In this document: positions 43,468 to 52,484 of the stretch, one piece after another
Layout: every line of letters starts with the position of its first letter
Position numbering within the stretch: position 1 is the first letter of the stretch
Assembly (NCBI RefSeq): GCF_004135975.1
Contig: NZ_CP026538.1
Coordinates: 3,100,001-3,164,000 of the forward strand
Length of the DNA: 64,000 nt
Origin: Solidesulfovibrio carbinolicus
GTDB lineage: Bacteria; Desulfobacterota; Desulfovibrionia; Desulfovibrionales; Desulfovibrionaceae
Direction: 5' to 3'
The notes under the pieces: generated by a model
What the model was told of the DNA's origin: nothing
The model's database searches: none
Seen by the model: the letters and a program-made list of their open reading frames with translations, nothing else
Translations under genes and position numbers: made by a program

Positions 43468-44513
43468 TGCCGCCACACGCCTTCCCCCGGGGCGGGGTCC
43501 TGAAGCGGACCCTGCCCCTTGTCCTGGCCGGGCTGGCTGCGCTCAGCGCCGCCTGTCTGGCCGGGGCCTATCCGGCTGCCCCGGGGGACGTGCTGGCCGT
43601 GCTGGCCCGGGCGGCCGGCCTGGCCGTCCCGGCTCCGGCCGATCCGGCCCTGCCCACGGTGGTCATGGAACTGCGCCTGACCCGGGCGCTTTTGGCCTAT
43701 GGCGTGGGCGCGGCCCTGGCCGTGGCCGGCGCGGCCTTCCAGGGCGTGCTGCGAAATCCCCTGGCCGATCCCTTTACCCTGGGCGTCTCGGGCGGCGCGG
43801 CTTTTGGCGCGGCCTTGTCCCTGACGCTGGGCCTGGGCGCGGCCCTGGGCTCAACGCTCGTCACCCCGGCCTGCGCCCTGGCCGGCGGCGGCGCGACCCT
43901 GGTCGCGGTCCTGGCCCTGTCCCGGCTGGCCGGGGGGCTGCGACGCGAGACGGTGGTTTTGTCCGGCATCGTGGCGGCCACCTTCCTGTCCGCCCTGCTC
44001 TCCCTGGTCAAGGCGCTTAACGAAGAATCCGTGGCCGGCATCGTGTTCTGGATCATGGGCGGCTTTCAGGGCAAGGGCCGGGCCGAACTGGCCCTGTTCC
44101 TCCCCTGCCTGCTGCTTGGCCTGGCCGGCGTGGCGCTGTTCCTTCGCGAGCTGGACATTTTGCTCTTGGGCGAACGCCAGGCCCGGCAGCTCGGCGTGGC
44201 CGCCGGCCGGTCGCGGCTGGCCCTTCTTGGCGCGGCGAGCTTACTCACCGCCGGCGCCGTGGCCGTTTCCGGGGTCATCGGCTTTGTGGGGCTTATCGCC
44301 CCCCATGCCTGCCGGCGGCTCTACGGCGGCGAACACGGGGCGCTGGTGCCCCAGGCCGCCCTGGCCGGCGGGGCGCTGTTGTGCGGGGCCGACGTCCTGG
44401 CCCGGGTGATCCTGCCCGGCGGCGCGGAGTTGCCCGTGGGCGTGGTCACGGCCCTGCTCGGCGGGCCGTTTTTTTGCTTCCTGCTCCTGACCGGGCGCGG
44501 GGGGCGGGCGTGA
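43467..44513 (+). CDS. FecCD/BtuC-type ABC importer permease
   Basis: A 348-residue inner-membrane permease with about ten helices. 'LRLTRALLAYGVGAALAVAG' and 'RNPLADPFTLGVSGGAAFGA' are hallmarks of the FecCD/BtuC family, and 'GVIGFVGLIAPHACRRLYG' is the coupling-helix region that docks with the ATPase. Family members import iron chelates, haem or cobalamin. The start overlaps the cbiK stop (TAATG), and the end overlaps the ATPase start (GTGA). Position under a B12 riboswitch suggests a corrinoid or cobalt-tetrapyrrole substrate. Confidence 0.9.
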   Translation: MPPHAFPRGGVLKRTLPLVLAGLAALSAACLAGAYPAAPGDVLAVLARAAGLAVPAPADPALPTVVMELRLTRALLAYGVGAALAVAGAAFQGVLRNPLADPFTLGVSGGAAFGAALSLTLGLGAALGSTLVTPACALAGGGATLVAVLALSRLAGGLRRETVVLSGIVAATFLSALLSLVKALNEESVAGIVFWIMGGFQGKGRAELALFLPCLLLGLAGVALFLRELDILLLGERQARQLGVAAGRSRLALLGAASLLTAGAVAVSGVIGFVGLIAPHACRRLYGGEHGALVPQAALAGGALLCGADVLARVILPGGAELPVGVVTALLGGPFFCFLLLTGRGGRA

Positions 44514-45322
44514 TCCGCTGCCGCGACCTGACCAGCGGCTACCGGGGCCGGGCTGTCCTTGGCGGGCTGAGCCTTACCGTGGCCGCCGGGGAAATGGTCG
44601 CCGTCCTTGGCCCCAACGGTGCGGGCAAGACCACGCTGCTGTTGGCGCTTTCGGGTGTGCTGTCGCCGGGCGCGGGCACGGTGGTCCTGGCCGGGCGCGA
44701 TCTGGCCGAACTCACCGACCGGCAGCGGGCCAGGCTCGTGGCCTCCGTGCCCCAGCGCGGCGAAAACACCGGGGAACTGGCCGTGCGCTCGGTGGTGCTC
44801 ATGGGGCGCTATCCGTATCTGGGATTTCTTGGCGGCTACGGCCCGGAAGACCACCGGGCGGCCGAGGCGGCCATGGAGGCCGTGGGCCTGGGCGGTCTTG
44901 CCGACAGACGCCTTCATGAACTGTCCGGCGGCGAATTCCAGCGGGTGCTGGCCGCCCGGGCCTTGGCCCAGGAAAGCGGCATTTTGCTTCTGGACGAAGC
45001 CTCGGCCAGCCTGGACATCGCCCGCAAGATGGACCTCTACCGCTTGCTCGCCACCCGTAACGCGGCCGGGGTCACCATTCTGGCCGCCCTGCACGACATC
45101 AATCTGGCCGCGCTGTTCTGTCGGCGGCTGGTGTTTCTCAAAGATGGCCGCATCGAGGCCGACGGCCCCACGGCCGAGGTTTTTACGCAGCAAACCCTTT
45201 CGAGGATTTATGAAACCGACATCATCGTCATTGCCCATCCCCAGACCGGCGCGCCCCAGGCGTTGGCTGCCGGCGGCGGTCTGCCTGCTGGCCGGCCTGC
45301 TGGCGGCCGCGCCGGCCCATAG
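44510..45322 (+). CDS. ABC importer ATPase (BtuD/FecE type), GTG start
   Basis: A 270-residue ATPase with all motifs: Walker A 'GPNGAGKTT', Q-loop, signature 'LSGGEFQ', Walker B 'ILLLDEASASLD' and H-loop 'ALHD'. It starts with GTG (44510) overlapping the permease stop by four bases; the longer frame upstream lies inside the permease gene and is rejected. The last 35 residues (Gly/Ala/Pro-rich) are encoded in a 113-base overlap with the binding-protein gene and look like an unneeded extension. It powers the importer encoded on both sides of it. Confidence 0.9.
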   Translation: MIRCRDLTSGYRGRAVLGGLSLTVAAGEMVAVLGPNGAGKTTLLLALSGVLSPGAGTVVLAGRDLAELTDRQRARLVASVPQRGENTGELAVRSVVLMGRYPYLGFLGGYGPEDHRAAEAAMEAVGLGGLADRRLHELSGGEFQRVLAARALAQESGILLLDEASASLDIARKMDLYRLLATRNAAGVTILAALHDINLAALFCRRLVFLKDGRIEADGPTAEVFTQQTLSRIYETDIIVIAHPQTGAPQALAAGGGLPAGRPAGGRAGP

Positions 45323-46136
45323 CCAAGGCCCGGCCGTCGTCGATGACCTGGGCAACACCGTCGCCCTTTCCGCCCCGGCTCGGCGCGTCGTGCCGCTTTA
45401 CGGCGCTTTTGTGGATATCCTGGCCGGCATGGGACTGACCGACCGCGTGGTCGCCCGCACCGAAGCCGACCCGGCTCCGGCCGGCGAGCCGGAACTGCCG
45501 GTCATCGGCACCCACATGCGCCCCAACATTGAGCGCGTCCTGGCCGTGCGCCCGGATCTCGTGTTGCAAATGGACGGCCGGGGCGAAGCCCGGGAATCTG
45601 CCGCCAGGCTCGCCGGCCTGGGCATCCCCACGGCGGTCTTTGCCGTGTCGGATTTTCCAACGTTATTTTCCGCCATTGACCGCATCGGCGTGCTGTGCGG
45701 CGACGAAACCGGGGCGCGCAACCTGCGTGAAGCCCTGGCTGGCCGCCTGCTCGCCGTCAAAAGGCCGGCCGGCCCGCCGCCCAAGGTCTTTTTTGAGGTG
45801 CGCTCGGGCAGCCTGCTGGCCGCCGGCAACACCTCCATGGCCTCGGCCGTCATCGCCGCCGCCGGCGGCAACAACGCCGTGACGACAAAGGACAAAATCG
45901 TGCGATTATCCGACGAGGAACTGCTGCGCCTGGCCCCGGACGTCTGCCTCACCCAGCGCGGCCCCATGAACCCCGAAGCCCGGTCCATGGCCGAGCGGCC
46001 CGAGTACGCCACGCTGCCCTGCGTGCAAAACGGCCGGGCCTTTGTGGTGGACGAGGCGACCTTCTCCCGGCCCGGGCCGGGAAGCGTGACGGCCGTGGAA
46101 GAACTGGCCGCGCTGCTGTCCGGGAGGCCGTCATGA
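45210..46136 (+). CDS. ABC importer periplasmic binding protein (BtuF-like)
   Basis: A 308-residue class III periplasmic binding protein. A signal peptide (ending 'APAHS', after a Pro/Arg-rich n-region) precedes the two-lobed fold with 'VVDDLGNTVALSAPARRVVPL', 'IERVLAVRPDLVLQ' and 'DEELLRLAPDVCL'. ATG 45210 lies within the ATPase gene (113-base overlap) but is the first Met able to start the signal peptide. It ends overlapping cbiL by four bases (ATGA). Ligand is probably a corrinoid precursor or cobalamin, from context. Confidence 0.85.
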   Translation: MKPTSSSLPIPRPARPRRWLPAAVCLLAGLLAAAPAHSQGPAVVDDLGNTVALSAPARRVVPLYGAFVDILAGMGLTDRVVARTEADPAPAGEPELPVIGTHMRPNIERVLAVRPDLVLQMDGRGEARESAARLAGLGIPTAVFAVSDFPTLFSAIDRIGVLCGDETGARNLREALAGRLLAVKRPAGPPPKVFFEVRSGSLLAAGNTSMASAVIAAAGGNNAVTTKDKIVRLSDEELLRLAPDVCLTQRGPMNPEARSMAERPEYATLPCVQNGRAFVVDEATFSRPGPGSVTAVEELAALLSGRPS

Positions 46137-46846
46137 CCCGCCCGGGAACGCTTTTCGGCATCGGCGTCGGCCCCGGCGACCCGGAGCTGGTGACGCTTAA
46201 GGCCGTGCGCGTTCTTGGCGCGGTGGACGCCGTCTTTGCCGCCTCGTCGAGCAAAAACGACTATTCCATCGCCGAGGCCATCGTCGCCCCCCATCTGCCG
46301 GCCAGCCAGGGGCTCACCCGTCTGCCCTTTCCCATGACCCGCGATCAGGCCGCCCTGGACGCGGCCTGGGCAAAAAACGCCGCAGCCATGGCCGCAGTGT
46401 TGGCCGCCGGGCGCGACGCGGCCTTTATCACCCTGGGCGATCCGCTGCTCTACAGCACCTTTGGCTACGTGCTCCCGCGCCTGCGCGATCTTGTGCCGGG
46501 CCTTGCCGTGGAGATCGTGCCCGGCATCACCTCGTTTCAGGCGGCAGCAGCCCGCACCGGCCAGGTACTGGCCGAGGGCGGCGAAAACCTGCTGGTGGCT
46601 TCGGGCATCGACGACGACGGCCGGCTGGCCGCCGCCCTGGAAACGGCCGACAACGCCGTGATCCTCAAAGCCTACAAAAGCTTTCCCCGGCTTCGCGCCC
46701 TGCTCTCCGGCCTGGGTCTGTCCCGAGGCACGACCTTCGTCACCCGCCTGGGCCATGACGGCGAGGCCGTGGAGCGCGACCTGGACAACGCCCCCGAACG
46801 CCCCCATTACCTGTCGCTGTGCCTGATCAAGCGGGGGCGCGGCTAG
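46133..46846 (+). CDS. cbiL: Cobalt-factor II / precorrin-2 C20-methyltransferase
   Basis: A 237-residue cytoplasmic SAM-dependent methylase of corrin synthesis. The family start 'LFGIGVGPGDPELVTLKAV' is diagnostic, followed by 'FITLGDPLLYSTFGYV' and 'EIVPGITSFQAAAARTGQVL', which set it in the CobI/CbiL branch. It methylates C20 of cobalt-sirohydrochlorin (anaerobic route), the product of CbiK. It is the last gene of the riboswitch operon and overlaps the binding-protein gene by four bases. Confidence 0.92.
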   Translation: MTRPGTLFGIGVGPGDPELVTLKAVRVLGAVDAVFAASSSKNDYSIAEAIVAPHLPASQGLTRLPFPMTRDQAALDAAWAKNAAAMAAVLAAGRDAAFITLGDPLLYSTFGYVLPRLRDLVPGLAVEIVPGITSFQAAAARTGQVLAEGGENLLVASGIDDDGRLAAALETADNAVILKAYKSFPRLRALLSGLGLSRGTTFVTRLGHDGEAVERDLDNAPERPHYLSLCLIKRGRG

Positions 46847-46903
46847 CAACAAACACGGCGGTCCGAACGTTTAAGCGGCCCCGTCCGCCCAAGCGTCGCG
46901 GCC

Positions 46904-48283
46904 CTAGCAAGGGACGCTGAGCGCCAGCCCGCCCTGGGCGGTTTCCTTGTATTTGGTGCACATGTCGCGCCCGGTCTGGGCCATGGCCGCGATGGCCTGG
47001 TCCAGGCCCACCACATGGTGGCCCGGGGTCTCGGCGGCGGCGATCTGGTAGGCGGCAAACGCCTTGACCGCACCCATGGCGTTGCGCTCGATGCAGGGAA
47101 TCTGGACGTAGCCGGCCACCGGGTCGCAGGTCAGGCCCAGGCAGTGCTCCAGGGCGGTTTCGGCGGCGTTTTCCACCACATGGACGCCATGCCCGTTGGC
47201 CTGGGCCAAAAAGGCGGCGGCCATGGCCGAGGCCACGCCCACCTCGCCCTGGCAGCCCACTTCCGCGCCGCTCACCGAGGCGTTATGCTTGGCTAAAAGG
47301 CCCACCATGCCGGCCACGAGCAAGGCCTCGCGGAAGTTCTTGCGAAACACGCCGGCCGTGGGGCGCAGCACCTTGGCGATGTAGAGCACTCCGGCCAGCA
47401 CGCCGGCCGCCCCGGCCGTGGGCGCGGTGACGATAATGTGGCCGCAGGCGTTCTCCTCGGCCCCGGCAAAGGCGCAGGCGCAAAGGGCCAGGATGGGCCG
47501 GTCAGCCATCTGCGGGTCCTGGCGGTAGCGCGCGAAAAGAACGCCCGCCTTGCGCCACAGCCCAAGCGGCCCCGGCAGCGGCCCCTCTGCCTCCAGCCCA
47601 CGCTCCACCACGTCGATCATCACCCGCATGACGCCGTCAAGCCGCTCCACGATGGCCTGCCGGGACAGGCCGCTGACCACCTCTTCATTGGCCATGAGCA
47701 CGTCGGGCAGGGACAGGCCCGTCTCCTCCACCAAGCGGCGCAGGCCGGCCATGCTCGAATAGGGATACGGCGGCAGGGGCCGCACCGGAGGTTCCTCGCC
47801 CTGCCATTCCACGAACCCGCCGCCCACGGAATAGGCCTCCCGCGTAAAAAGCACGGTCCCGTCCCCGGCCGTCACCCGAAACACCATGGTGTTGGGGTGG
47901 CGCGTGGGCACGGTCAGCAGGTCGAGGGCCACGGCGCGCGGCGAAATGGCGATGCTCCGCCCGGCCACGACGACCGTCCCGCCGGGATAGTCGCTCAGGC
48001 CGTCGACGATGTCGGGCGGGCAGGATTCCGGGCGATGGCCGAGCAGCCCGGCCAGAAGCGCCTGGGGCGTGCCATGGCCCTGGCCGGTGGCGGCCAGGGA
48101 GCCCAGCAGGCGCACGTCCACGGCGGCGGCCCGGTCCAGGGTTTCGGCCGGCAGGCCCGAGACGGCCGCCAGGAAATCGGCGGCGGCGCGCATGGGGCCG
48201 ATAGTGTGGGAACTCGACGGCCCGGGGCCGATCTTGAACAGGTCGAGGATGGGCGTGGCGATGGGCGGGCGGGCGGCGTCCAT
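46904..48283 (-). CDS. sdaA: L-serine ammonia-lyase (iron-sulfur type)
   Basis: A 459-residue single-chain L-serine dehydratase that turns serine into pyruvate and ammonia. The beta domain comes first ('FKIGPGPSSSHTIGPMRAA'), then the alpha domain with Fe-S cysteines in 'ACGHIIVTAPTAG', 'CLGLTCDPVAG' and 'IPCIERN'. ATG 48283 is the start of the conserved first helix; the frame to 48547 has no support. The end, 'ALSVPC', places a Cys at the C-terminus, a feature of these enzymes that occupies the fourth cluster position. Cytoplasmic. Confidence 0.95.
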   Translation of the reverse strand: MDAARPPIATPILDLFKIGPGPSSSHTIGPMRAAADFLAAVSGLPAETLDRAAAVDVRLLGSLAATGQGHGTPQALLAGLLGHRPESCPPDIVDGLSDYPGGTVVVAGRSIAISPRAVALDLLTVPTRHPNTMVFRVTAGDGTVLFTREAYSVGGGFVEWQGEEPPVRPLPPYPYSSMAGLRRLVEETGLSLPDVLMANEEVVSGLSRQAIVERLDGVMRVMIDVVERGLEAEGPLPGPLGLWRKAGVLFARYRQDPQMADRPILALCACAFAGAEENACGHIIVTAPTAGAAGVLAGVLYIAKVLRPTAGVFRKNFREALLVAGMVGLLAKHNASVSGAEVGCQGEVGVASAMAAAFLAQANGHGVHVVENAAETALEHCLGLTCDPVAGYVQIPCIERNAMGAVKAFAAYQIAAAETPGHHVVGLDQAIAAMAQTGRDMCTKYKETAQGGLALSVPC

Positions 48284-48291
48284 GGATGTCC

Positions 48292-48537
48292 TTACGGGGT
48301 TTCGGGGTTGTCGGGCGTCTGGTCCGGGGAGGCGGCCTGGGGCGTGGGCGAAACAAGCTGGTCCAGGAGCGCCTCGGCGTTGTCCGGGCTCATGTAGCGC
48401 CGGCCCGAGGCCACGGTGCGGATGGCCACGAACAGTTCGCTGTCCAGGGCCTGCTTCTCGATGGAGCCCAGGGCTCCGGCGCTCATGACAAAGCCCATGT
48501 CGGTCTTGAAGAAGCCGAACTTGAGCAGATCGGGCAC
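48292..48537 (-). pseudogene. Short frame resembling the end of a NarL-type receiver domain
   Basis: An 81-codon GTG-initiated frame. The segment 'SAGALGSIEKQALDSELFVAIRTVASGRRYMSP' follows the pattern of the last strand and helix of NarL-type response-regulator receivers ('AGA.GYLLK....EL..AIR.VA.GRRYLSP'), but the phospho-acceptor half and the DNA-binding domain are missing and the C-terminus is Pro-rich. It ends 8 bases before sdaA on the same strand. A gene remnant is the most likely reading; a short stand-alone protein is possible. Confidence 0.4.
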
Positions 48538-48580
48538 GGCCCGTCAAAACGACGCAATGCCGGCGATACGCGGGTCGGCG

Positions 48581-49093
48581 TCAGTCGGCCTTGCCCTTAA
48601 AAAACAGCGCGAACAGCCGCCCCGGCCCCAGGGCTTTTTCCAGCTGGCGCACGGCGAAAAGGGGGATCAGGGTCACATAAAGGATCAGGAAGTTGGCCAG
48701 CACTTCCTGTTTTTGCATATTAAGGACGGCATCAATCCCCCAGGCCAGACCACGGCCGTGCAGCAGGCCGTCCACGATCTTTTCCACAAAGGAGAAGATG
48801 ATGACCAGCAAGCTGCACAACAAGGTCTGACGCAAGGCGGCGAGAATGAGCGGTCCGCGAGGCGCGCTTCTGCCCAGACCCAGCCAGTCGCCCAAAAGAA
48901 TGACCTTGGCCAGGATGGCCGCTTCGAACAGGGAATAGCCGTAGTGGTAGTAGGAGAGGTTATGCTCCTGTAGCACCAGGCGCTTGTAGATGGTAAACGA
49001 GCCAAGAAAAGCGGCCAGATAGACAAAGAGCATGAGGTACTCCTTGGTCTCCTGGACGAAGCGTTCCTTGACCCTGGCTTTGTCGATGGGCAT
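48581..49093 (-). CDS. Four-helix inner-membrane protein of unknown function
   Basis: A 170-residue membrane protein with four hydrophobic helices (about residues 19-38, 52-72, 85-105 and 130-150). 'YHYGYSLFEAAILAKVILLGD' in the second helix region includes polar residues that may line an interface. No family that I can name. ATG 49093 has a GGAGGA ribosome site; the longer frame is rejected. It stands alone between non-coding stretches. Confidence 0.7.
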   Translation of the reverse strand: MPIDKARVKERFVQETKEYLMLFVYLAAFLGSFTIYKRLVLQEHNLSYYHYGYSLFEAAILAKVILLGDWLGLGRSAPRGPLILAALRQTLLCSLLVIIFSFVEKIVDGLLHGRGLAWGIDAVLNMQKQEVLANFLILYVTLIPLFAVRQLEKALGPGRLFALFFKGKAD

Positions 49094-49463
49094 GTCCGTC
49101 CTCCGATGGCGACGCGCGGCCTGAGGCCGGCTTTCTGAGAACATGCCGATTCCATGGGAAAATACAACTCTCATGTCGTGCAGGAGGGAATGCCCAAACC
49201 GCAGCTCTCACGCTCCACCACCCAAAGATGGCAATCAGAAACTCCAAGAGATTGGCGCGCTCGCCGCGCCTTCCGAAACGGCCTCGCCGGGCTGGGGCCA
49301 GGTTCGGAAAATTCCGGGCCACTCACTCGTACGGCAACAGACTCCACGAACTGTTTACATTTGAAAATCAGCGGCAAAAGGGCGCGTACGCCGCAGTGCG
49401 CCGGCAAGGCCTTTGTGGACGCAAGGTACAAAGCCGGATGCACCGGGCCTGTCCCCGCCGGTC
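49094..49463. other. Non-coding gap between membrane protein and CBS gene
   Basis: About 370 bases of mixed composition, AT-richer than its surroundings. It holds one small palindrome (CCGGAATTTTCCG on the minus strand, near 49310). I see no gene, promoter or terminator I would defend. Confidence 0.4.
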
Positions 49464-49952
49464 TCAGGGATGCGCAGCCAGGGGAGCGCACTCCCGGCGC
49501 ATCTCGCGGAAGATCTCGCCCAGGGGCACAAGCCCCAGGAGCTTGTCTCCTTCCAGCACCACGGCGAACCGGCTGTCGGCCTTGATCATGGCGTCCAGGA
49601 CCAGATGCAGGGAATCCGACGGCGCGACCTTGGGGATGTCGCGCCGGGCGGCCTCGGACGCCTTCCGGGCCATGCAGCGGCGGCAGGCCAGTCGGTAGGT
49701 GTCCTCGAAATCGTCGTCGCCCAGGCTTTCGCGCAGGCTGGCGTCCAGTGCGCAGTCGTTTAAGTCCGACAACAGCGTGCGCAGGCTGACGATGCCCACG
49801 AACCGGCCGGCCCGCATGACCGCGGCGGCGTCGAGGTCCGGGCTTTTCTCCAAGTGGCGCGACAGTTTGTCAGCCACGGTCTCCAGGGACTCGGCGGCAT
49901 CGACGGCAAGCACGTCGGTGCGCAAGGCGTCAAAGGCGCGTTTGCGTAGCAT
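49464..49952 (-). CDS. CBS-domain pair protein
   Basis: A 162-residue protein made of two CBS motifs: the first around 'VMRAGRFVGIVSLRTLL' (about 44-61) and the second around 'ADSRFAVVLEGDKLLGLVPLGEI' (about 128-150). Together they form a nucleotide-binding Bateman module. No catalytic domain is attached, so it presumably senses adenine nucleotides and acts through a partner. A 'CRRC' pair lies between the motifs, unusual in this family. It precedes nothing in its own direction within 370 bases. Confidence 0.82.
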   Translation of the reverse strand: MLRKRAFDALRTDVLAVDAAESLETVADKLSRHLEKSPDLDAAAVMRAGRFVGIVSLRTLLSDLNDCALDASLRESLGDDDFEDTYRLACRRCMARKASEAARRDIPKVAPSDSLHLVLDAMIKADSRFAVVLEGDKLLGLVPLGEIFREMRRECAPLAAHP

Positions 49953-50017
49953 GGTCGTCTCCGATGGCGTGGAAAGCCCCAATGTAGCCTGGACCGCGCC
50001 GGTTTGCCAAGTTCCGC

Positions 50018-51277
50018 TCAGTCAAAATCCGCCAAAAGCGCTCCGATATGCACCCGTCCAAAGAGCACCACGGGCGAATATTTGTTGCGAAGCCGCCAGA
50101 CCGCCTGCTGGAGCTGATCGGACGTAATGCCGTTTCGCAGCGCCGTGTAGGCCTCGATAAAGGCGGCCAGGGAGTCGCAGACCTTGAGCAGCTCGCCGTC
50201 CTTGGGATCAAAGGCGTCGAGGTTGCAGCGCCCGTCCAGATCGGCCGGCGTCACCCGCGACGCCTTGCCGGTCTCGTCGCGGATGGACTCGTAAAATTCC
50301 GACCCCACTTCCATGCCGAGCAGATAGGACAACCGCTCCGCCAGCCCGGCGTAGCCGCCGCGCTTGAGCACCGAAAACACCCGGCGCTCCAGCTCGCGCT
50401 CTTCATATTCCTTGATCATGTCGCCAAGGGTGCTCACCGACTGCTTGACCGGCGAGATGATGTCGCGGGTCAGCAGTTCGGGCATGTCGTGGACCAGGCC
50501 GGCGAAGAAGTTGTTCAGTCTGCGGGCCGGGCAGGCCCCCACGGCCAGACTGAAGAAATAGCCGTAGGCCGCCACCAGAAACATGTGGCCCAGGACCGAG
50601 GTCTCCGGGATGCGTGGCGTCTGGGACCAGCGGGTCTGGAAACGCAGCTGCCCCAGCAGCCGGCCGAAATGCCCCAGCGGTGTTTTCCTGCCGGCGAAAA
50701 GCCCGTCGGCCAGGTCGGTCACGCCGCGCAGGTCGGCAAACCGGGCCAAACCGCCGGTAAAGGACGACTCGATGTCGAGGAGTTCGTCGTCCCAGGGGTT
50801 GTCGCGCTTAATTAAGGAATATTCCCAGCCGCTGGCATAGAGGTGGGCGGCGTCGAGGATGCGCCGGGCCGGGGAGTCGCCCTCCGGCACGGCCAGATAG
50901 GCTGTCAACCGCTGCCAGAAGCCGTCGCCCAGTTCGCGCACGCGTGGTTCGAGCTGGTCCAGCACCCAGTCGGTGAGCTGGCGATAGTGGGCCGGGTTGG
51001 CCTTGATCTTATAGAAGACCGGCGGCTTGATGTCGGTGATGACCAGCCGGTAGAGGTATTCAAAAAGCCCGCCCTCGACGATTTCCAGCCCCAGCGCCAG
51101 CTTCTCGGCCTCGGCCAGGCCCTCTGAATTCAACTCATAGAGCATCCAGGCCACCATCATCTTATGGGCCTGCTTGTCCACCTCCACCAGATCCATGCTG
51201 CGGTGCTTGTCGTTCCAGCGCTTCATGAACGACCCGGCAAACAAAAACTGCAAAAGCCCCTTGCGCACGCTGACCAT
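50018..51277 (-). CDS. HD-domain protein (YfbR-like phosphohydrolase fold)
   Basis: A 419-residue cytoplasmic protein. The HD core with 'TSVLGHMFLVAAYGYFF' and 'AGLVHDMPELLTRDIISPVK' (about 240-300) matches HD hydrolases of the YfbR/HDIG-like group that remove phosphates from nucleotides. The 200-residue N-terminal and 100-residue C-terminal helical regions are not assigned. Nucleotide hydrolysis is likely but the substrate is unknown. ATG 51277 (AAGGAG upstream) is preferred over 51295. It is divergent from rplM. Confidence 0.78.
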   Translation of the reverse strand: MVSVRKGLLQFLFAGSFMKRWNDKHRSMDLVEVDKQAHKMMVAWMLYELNSEGLAEAEKLALGLEIVEGGLFEYLYRLVITDIKPPVFYKIKANPAHYRQLTDWVLDQLEPRVRELGDGFWQRLTAYLAVPEGDSPARRILDAAHLYASGWEYSLIKRDNPWDDELLDIESSFTGGLARFADLRGVTDLADGLFAGRKTPLGHFGRLLGQLRFQTRWSQTPRIPETSVLGHMFLVAAYGYFFSLAVGACPARRLNNFFAGLVHDMPELLTRDIISPVKQSVSTLGDMIKEYEERELERRVFSVLKRGGYAGLAERLSYLLGMEVGSEFYESIRDETGKASRVTPADLDGRCNLDAFDPKDGELLKVCDSLAAFIEAYTALRNGITSDQLQQAVWRLRNKYSPVVLFGRVHIGALLADFD

Positions 51278-51496
51278 GCCTGCTCCTTGGATCACGGCGG
51301 CCGGCCCCGGACGAGCCCCGCTCCTGCGTACAAAGGGCCTCGCCCTTTTGGGCAGACTACGCCAAACGCGCCGCGTTGTCTTCGGGTTCCAAATGCGCTA
51401 AATTTACGCCTCCGCCGCCCCCCCCAAATAACCCCGGACCAGCGCCGACAGGGGCTTTGGGCGCGCCGCCCGGACCGGGCCGGACGAAAATTCCAG

Positions 51497-51525
51497 TTGA
51501 CAACCGCGCGCCCCGGGAATACAGA
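51497..51525 (+). promoter_or_regulatory. Promoter of rplM-rpsI
   Basis: TTGACA (51497-51502), 17-base spacer, TACAGA (51520-51525), about 33 bases before the rplM start codon, which leaves a short leader with an AGAGGAG ribosome site. Confidence 0.65.
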
Positions 51526-51557
51526 ATTCGTCTTTCGAGCACATCAGAGGAGCCGCC

Positions 51558-51986
51558 ATGAAAACGTTTAGCCCGAAGCCCACAGATATTACCCGCAATT
51601 GGTTCGTGGTCGACGCCTCGGACAAGATCCTCGGCCGCCTCGCTTCCGCCGTGGCCGTTCGCCTGCGCGGCAAGCACAAGGTGGAGTTCGCCCCGCATAT
51701 GGATACCGGCGACTGCATCATCGTGGTCAACGCCGCCAAGGTGCTGACCACCGGACGCAAGCTGGACCAGAAGAAATACTATCGCCACTCCGGATGGATC
51801 GGCGGCCTGAAGGAAACTTCCCTGCGCGACATGCTGGCCAAAAAGCCGGAAGACGTCATTCGCAAGGCCGTGCGCGGCATGCTGCCCAAAAACCGTCTCG
51901 GTCGGGCCATGCTCAAGAAGCTGAAGATCTACGCCGGCGAAGCCCACCCCCACGAGGCCCAGAAGCCCGAAACCCTGGACGTCTAA
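51558..51986 (+). CDS. rplM: 50S ribosomal protein L13
   Basis: A 142-residue ribosomal protein, the full family length. Signatures include '[17 protein letters not shown]', '[16 protein letters not shown]', '[13 protein letters not shown]' and '[15 protein letters not shown]'. It binds 23S rRNA early in 50S assembly. It is followed by rpsI after 24 bases, the universal bacterial pairing. Codon use is strongly biased. Confidence 0.98.
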
Positions 51987-52010
51987 CCCGGCATCCCGGA
52001 GAACGCACCA

Positions 52011-52403
52011 ATGAGCGACGAATTTTACTACGGAACAGGCCGCCGCAAATCCGCCGTGGCCCGCACCCGCCTCTACAAAGGCAATGGCCGCATCCTCGTC
52101 AACGACCGGCCCTTCGAAGAGTACTTCCCCCGGCCCACCTTGCTTGCCATCGTGCGCCAGGCCCTGGCCTTGACCAAGCTGGAAGGCCGCCTGGACGTCA
52201 AGGTCAACGTTGCCGGCGGCGGCATGACCGGCCAGGCCGAAGCCGTGCGCCACGGCATCTCCCGGGCCCTGTGCCTCCTGGACCCCGAGCTGCGCGGCGT
52301 TCTCAAGAAGGCCGGCCTGCTCACCCGCGACTCCCGCGAAAAGGAACGCAAAAAGTACGGCCAGCGCGGCGCCCGCGCCCGCTTCCAGTACTCGAAGCGT
52401 TAA
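52011..52403 (+). CDS. rpsI: 30S ribosomal protein S9
   Basis: A 130-residue ribosomal protein. '[15 protein letters not shown]' at the N-terminus and the basic C-terminal tail '[17 protein letters not shown]', which reaches the P-site tRNA, are diagnostic. It shares the rplM transcript and is followed by an intrinsic terminator. Confidence 0.98.
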   Translation: MSDEFYYGTGRRKSAVARTRLYKGNGRILVNDRPFEEYFPRPTLLAIVRQALALTKLEGRLDVKVNVAGGGMTGQAEAVRHGISRALCLLDPELRGVLKKAGLLTRDSREKERKKYGQRGARARFQYSKR

Positions 52404-52430
52404 TCCACGCGGCGATTACAGGACGATTCG

Positions 52431-52461
52431 AGGCGGAACCGCGAAAGCGGTTCCGCCTTTT
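52431..52461 (+). terminator. Intrinsic terminator of rplM-rpsI
   Basis: A 12-bp perfect stem (52431-52442 with 52447-52458), GAAA tetraloop, then a short T run. Confidence 0.9.
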
Positions 52462-52484
52462 GGCGTTCGCGCAAGGAGGTCCCC

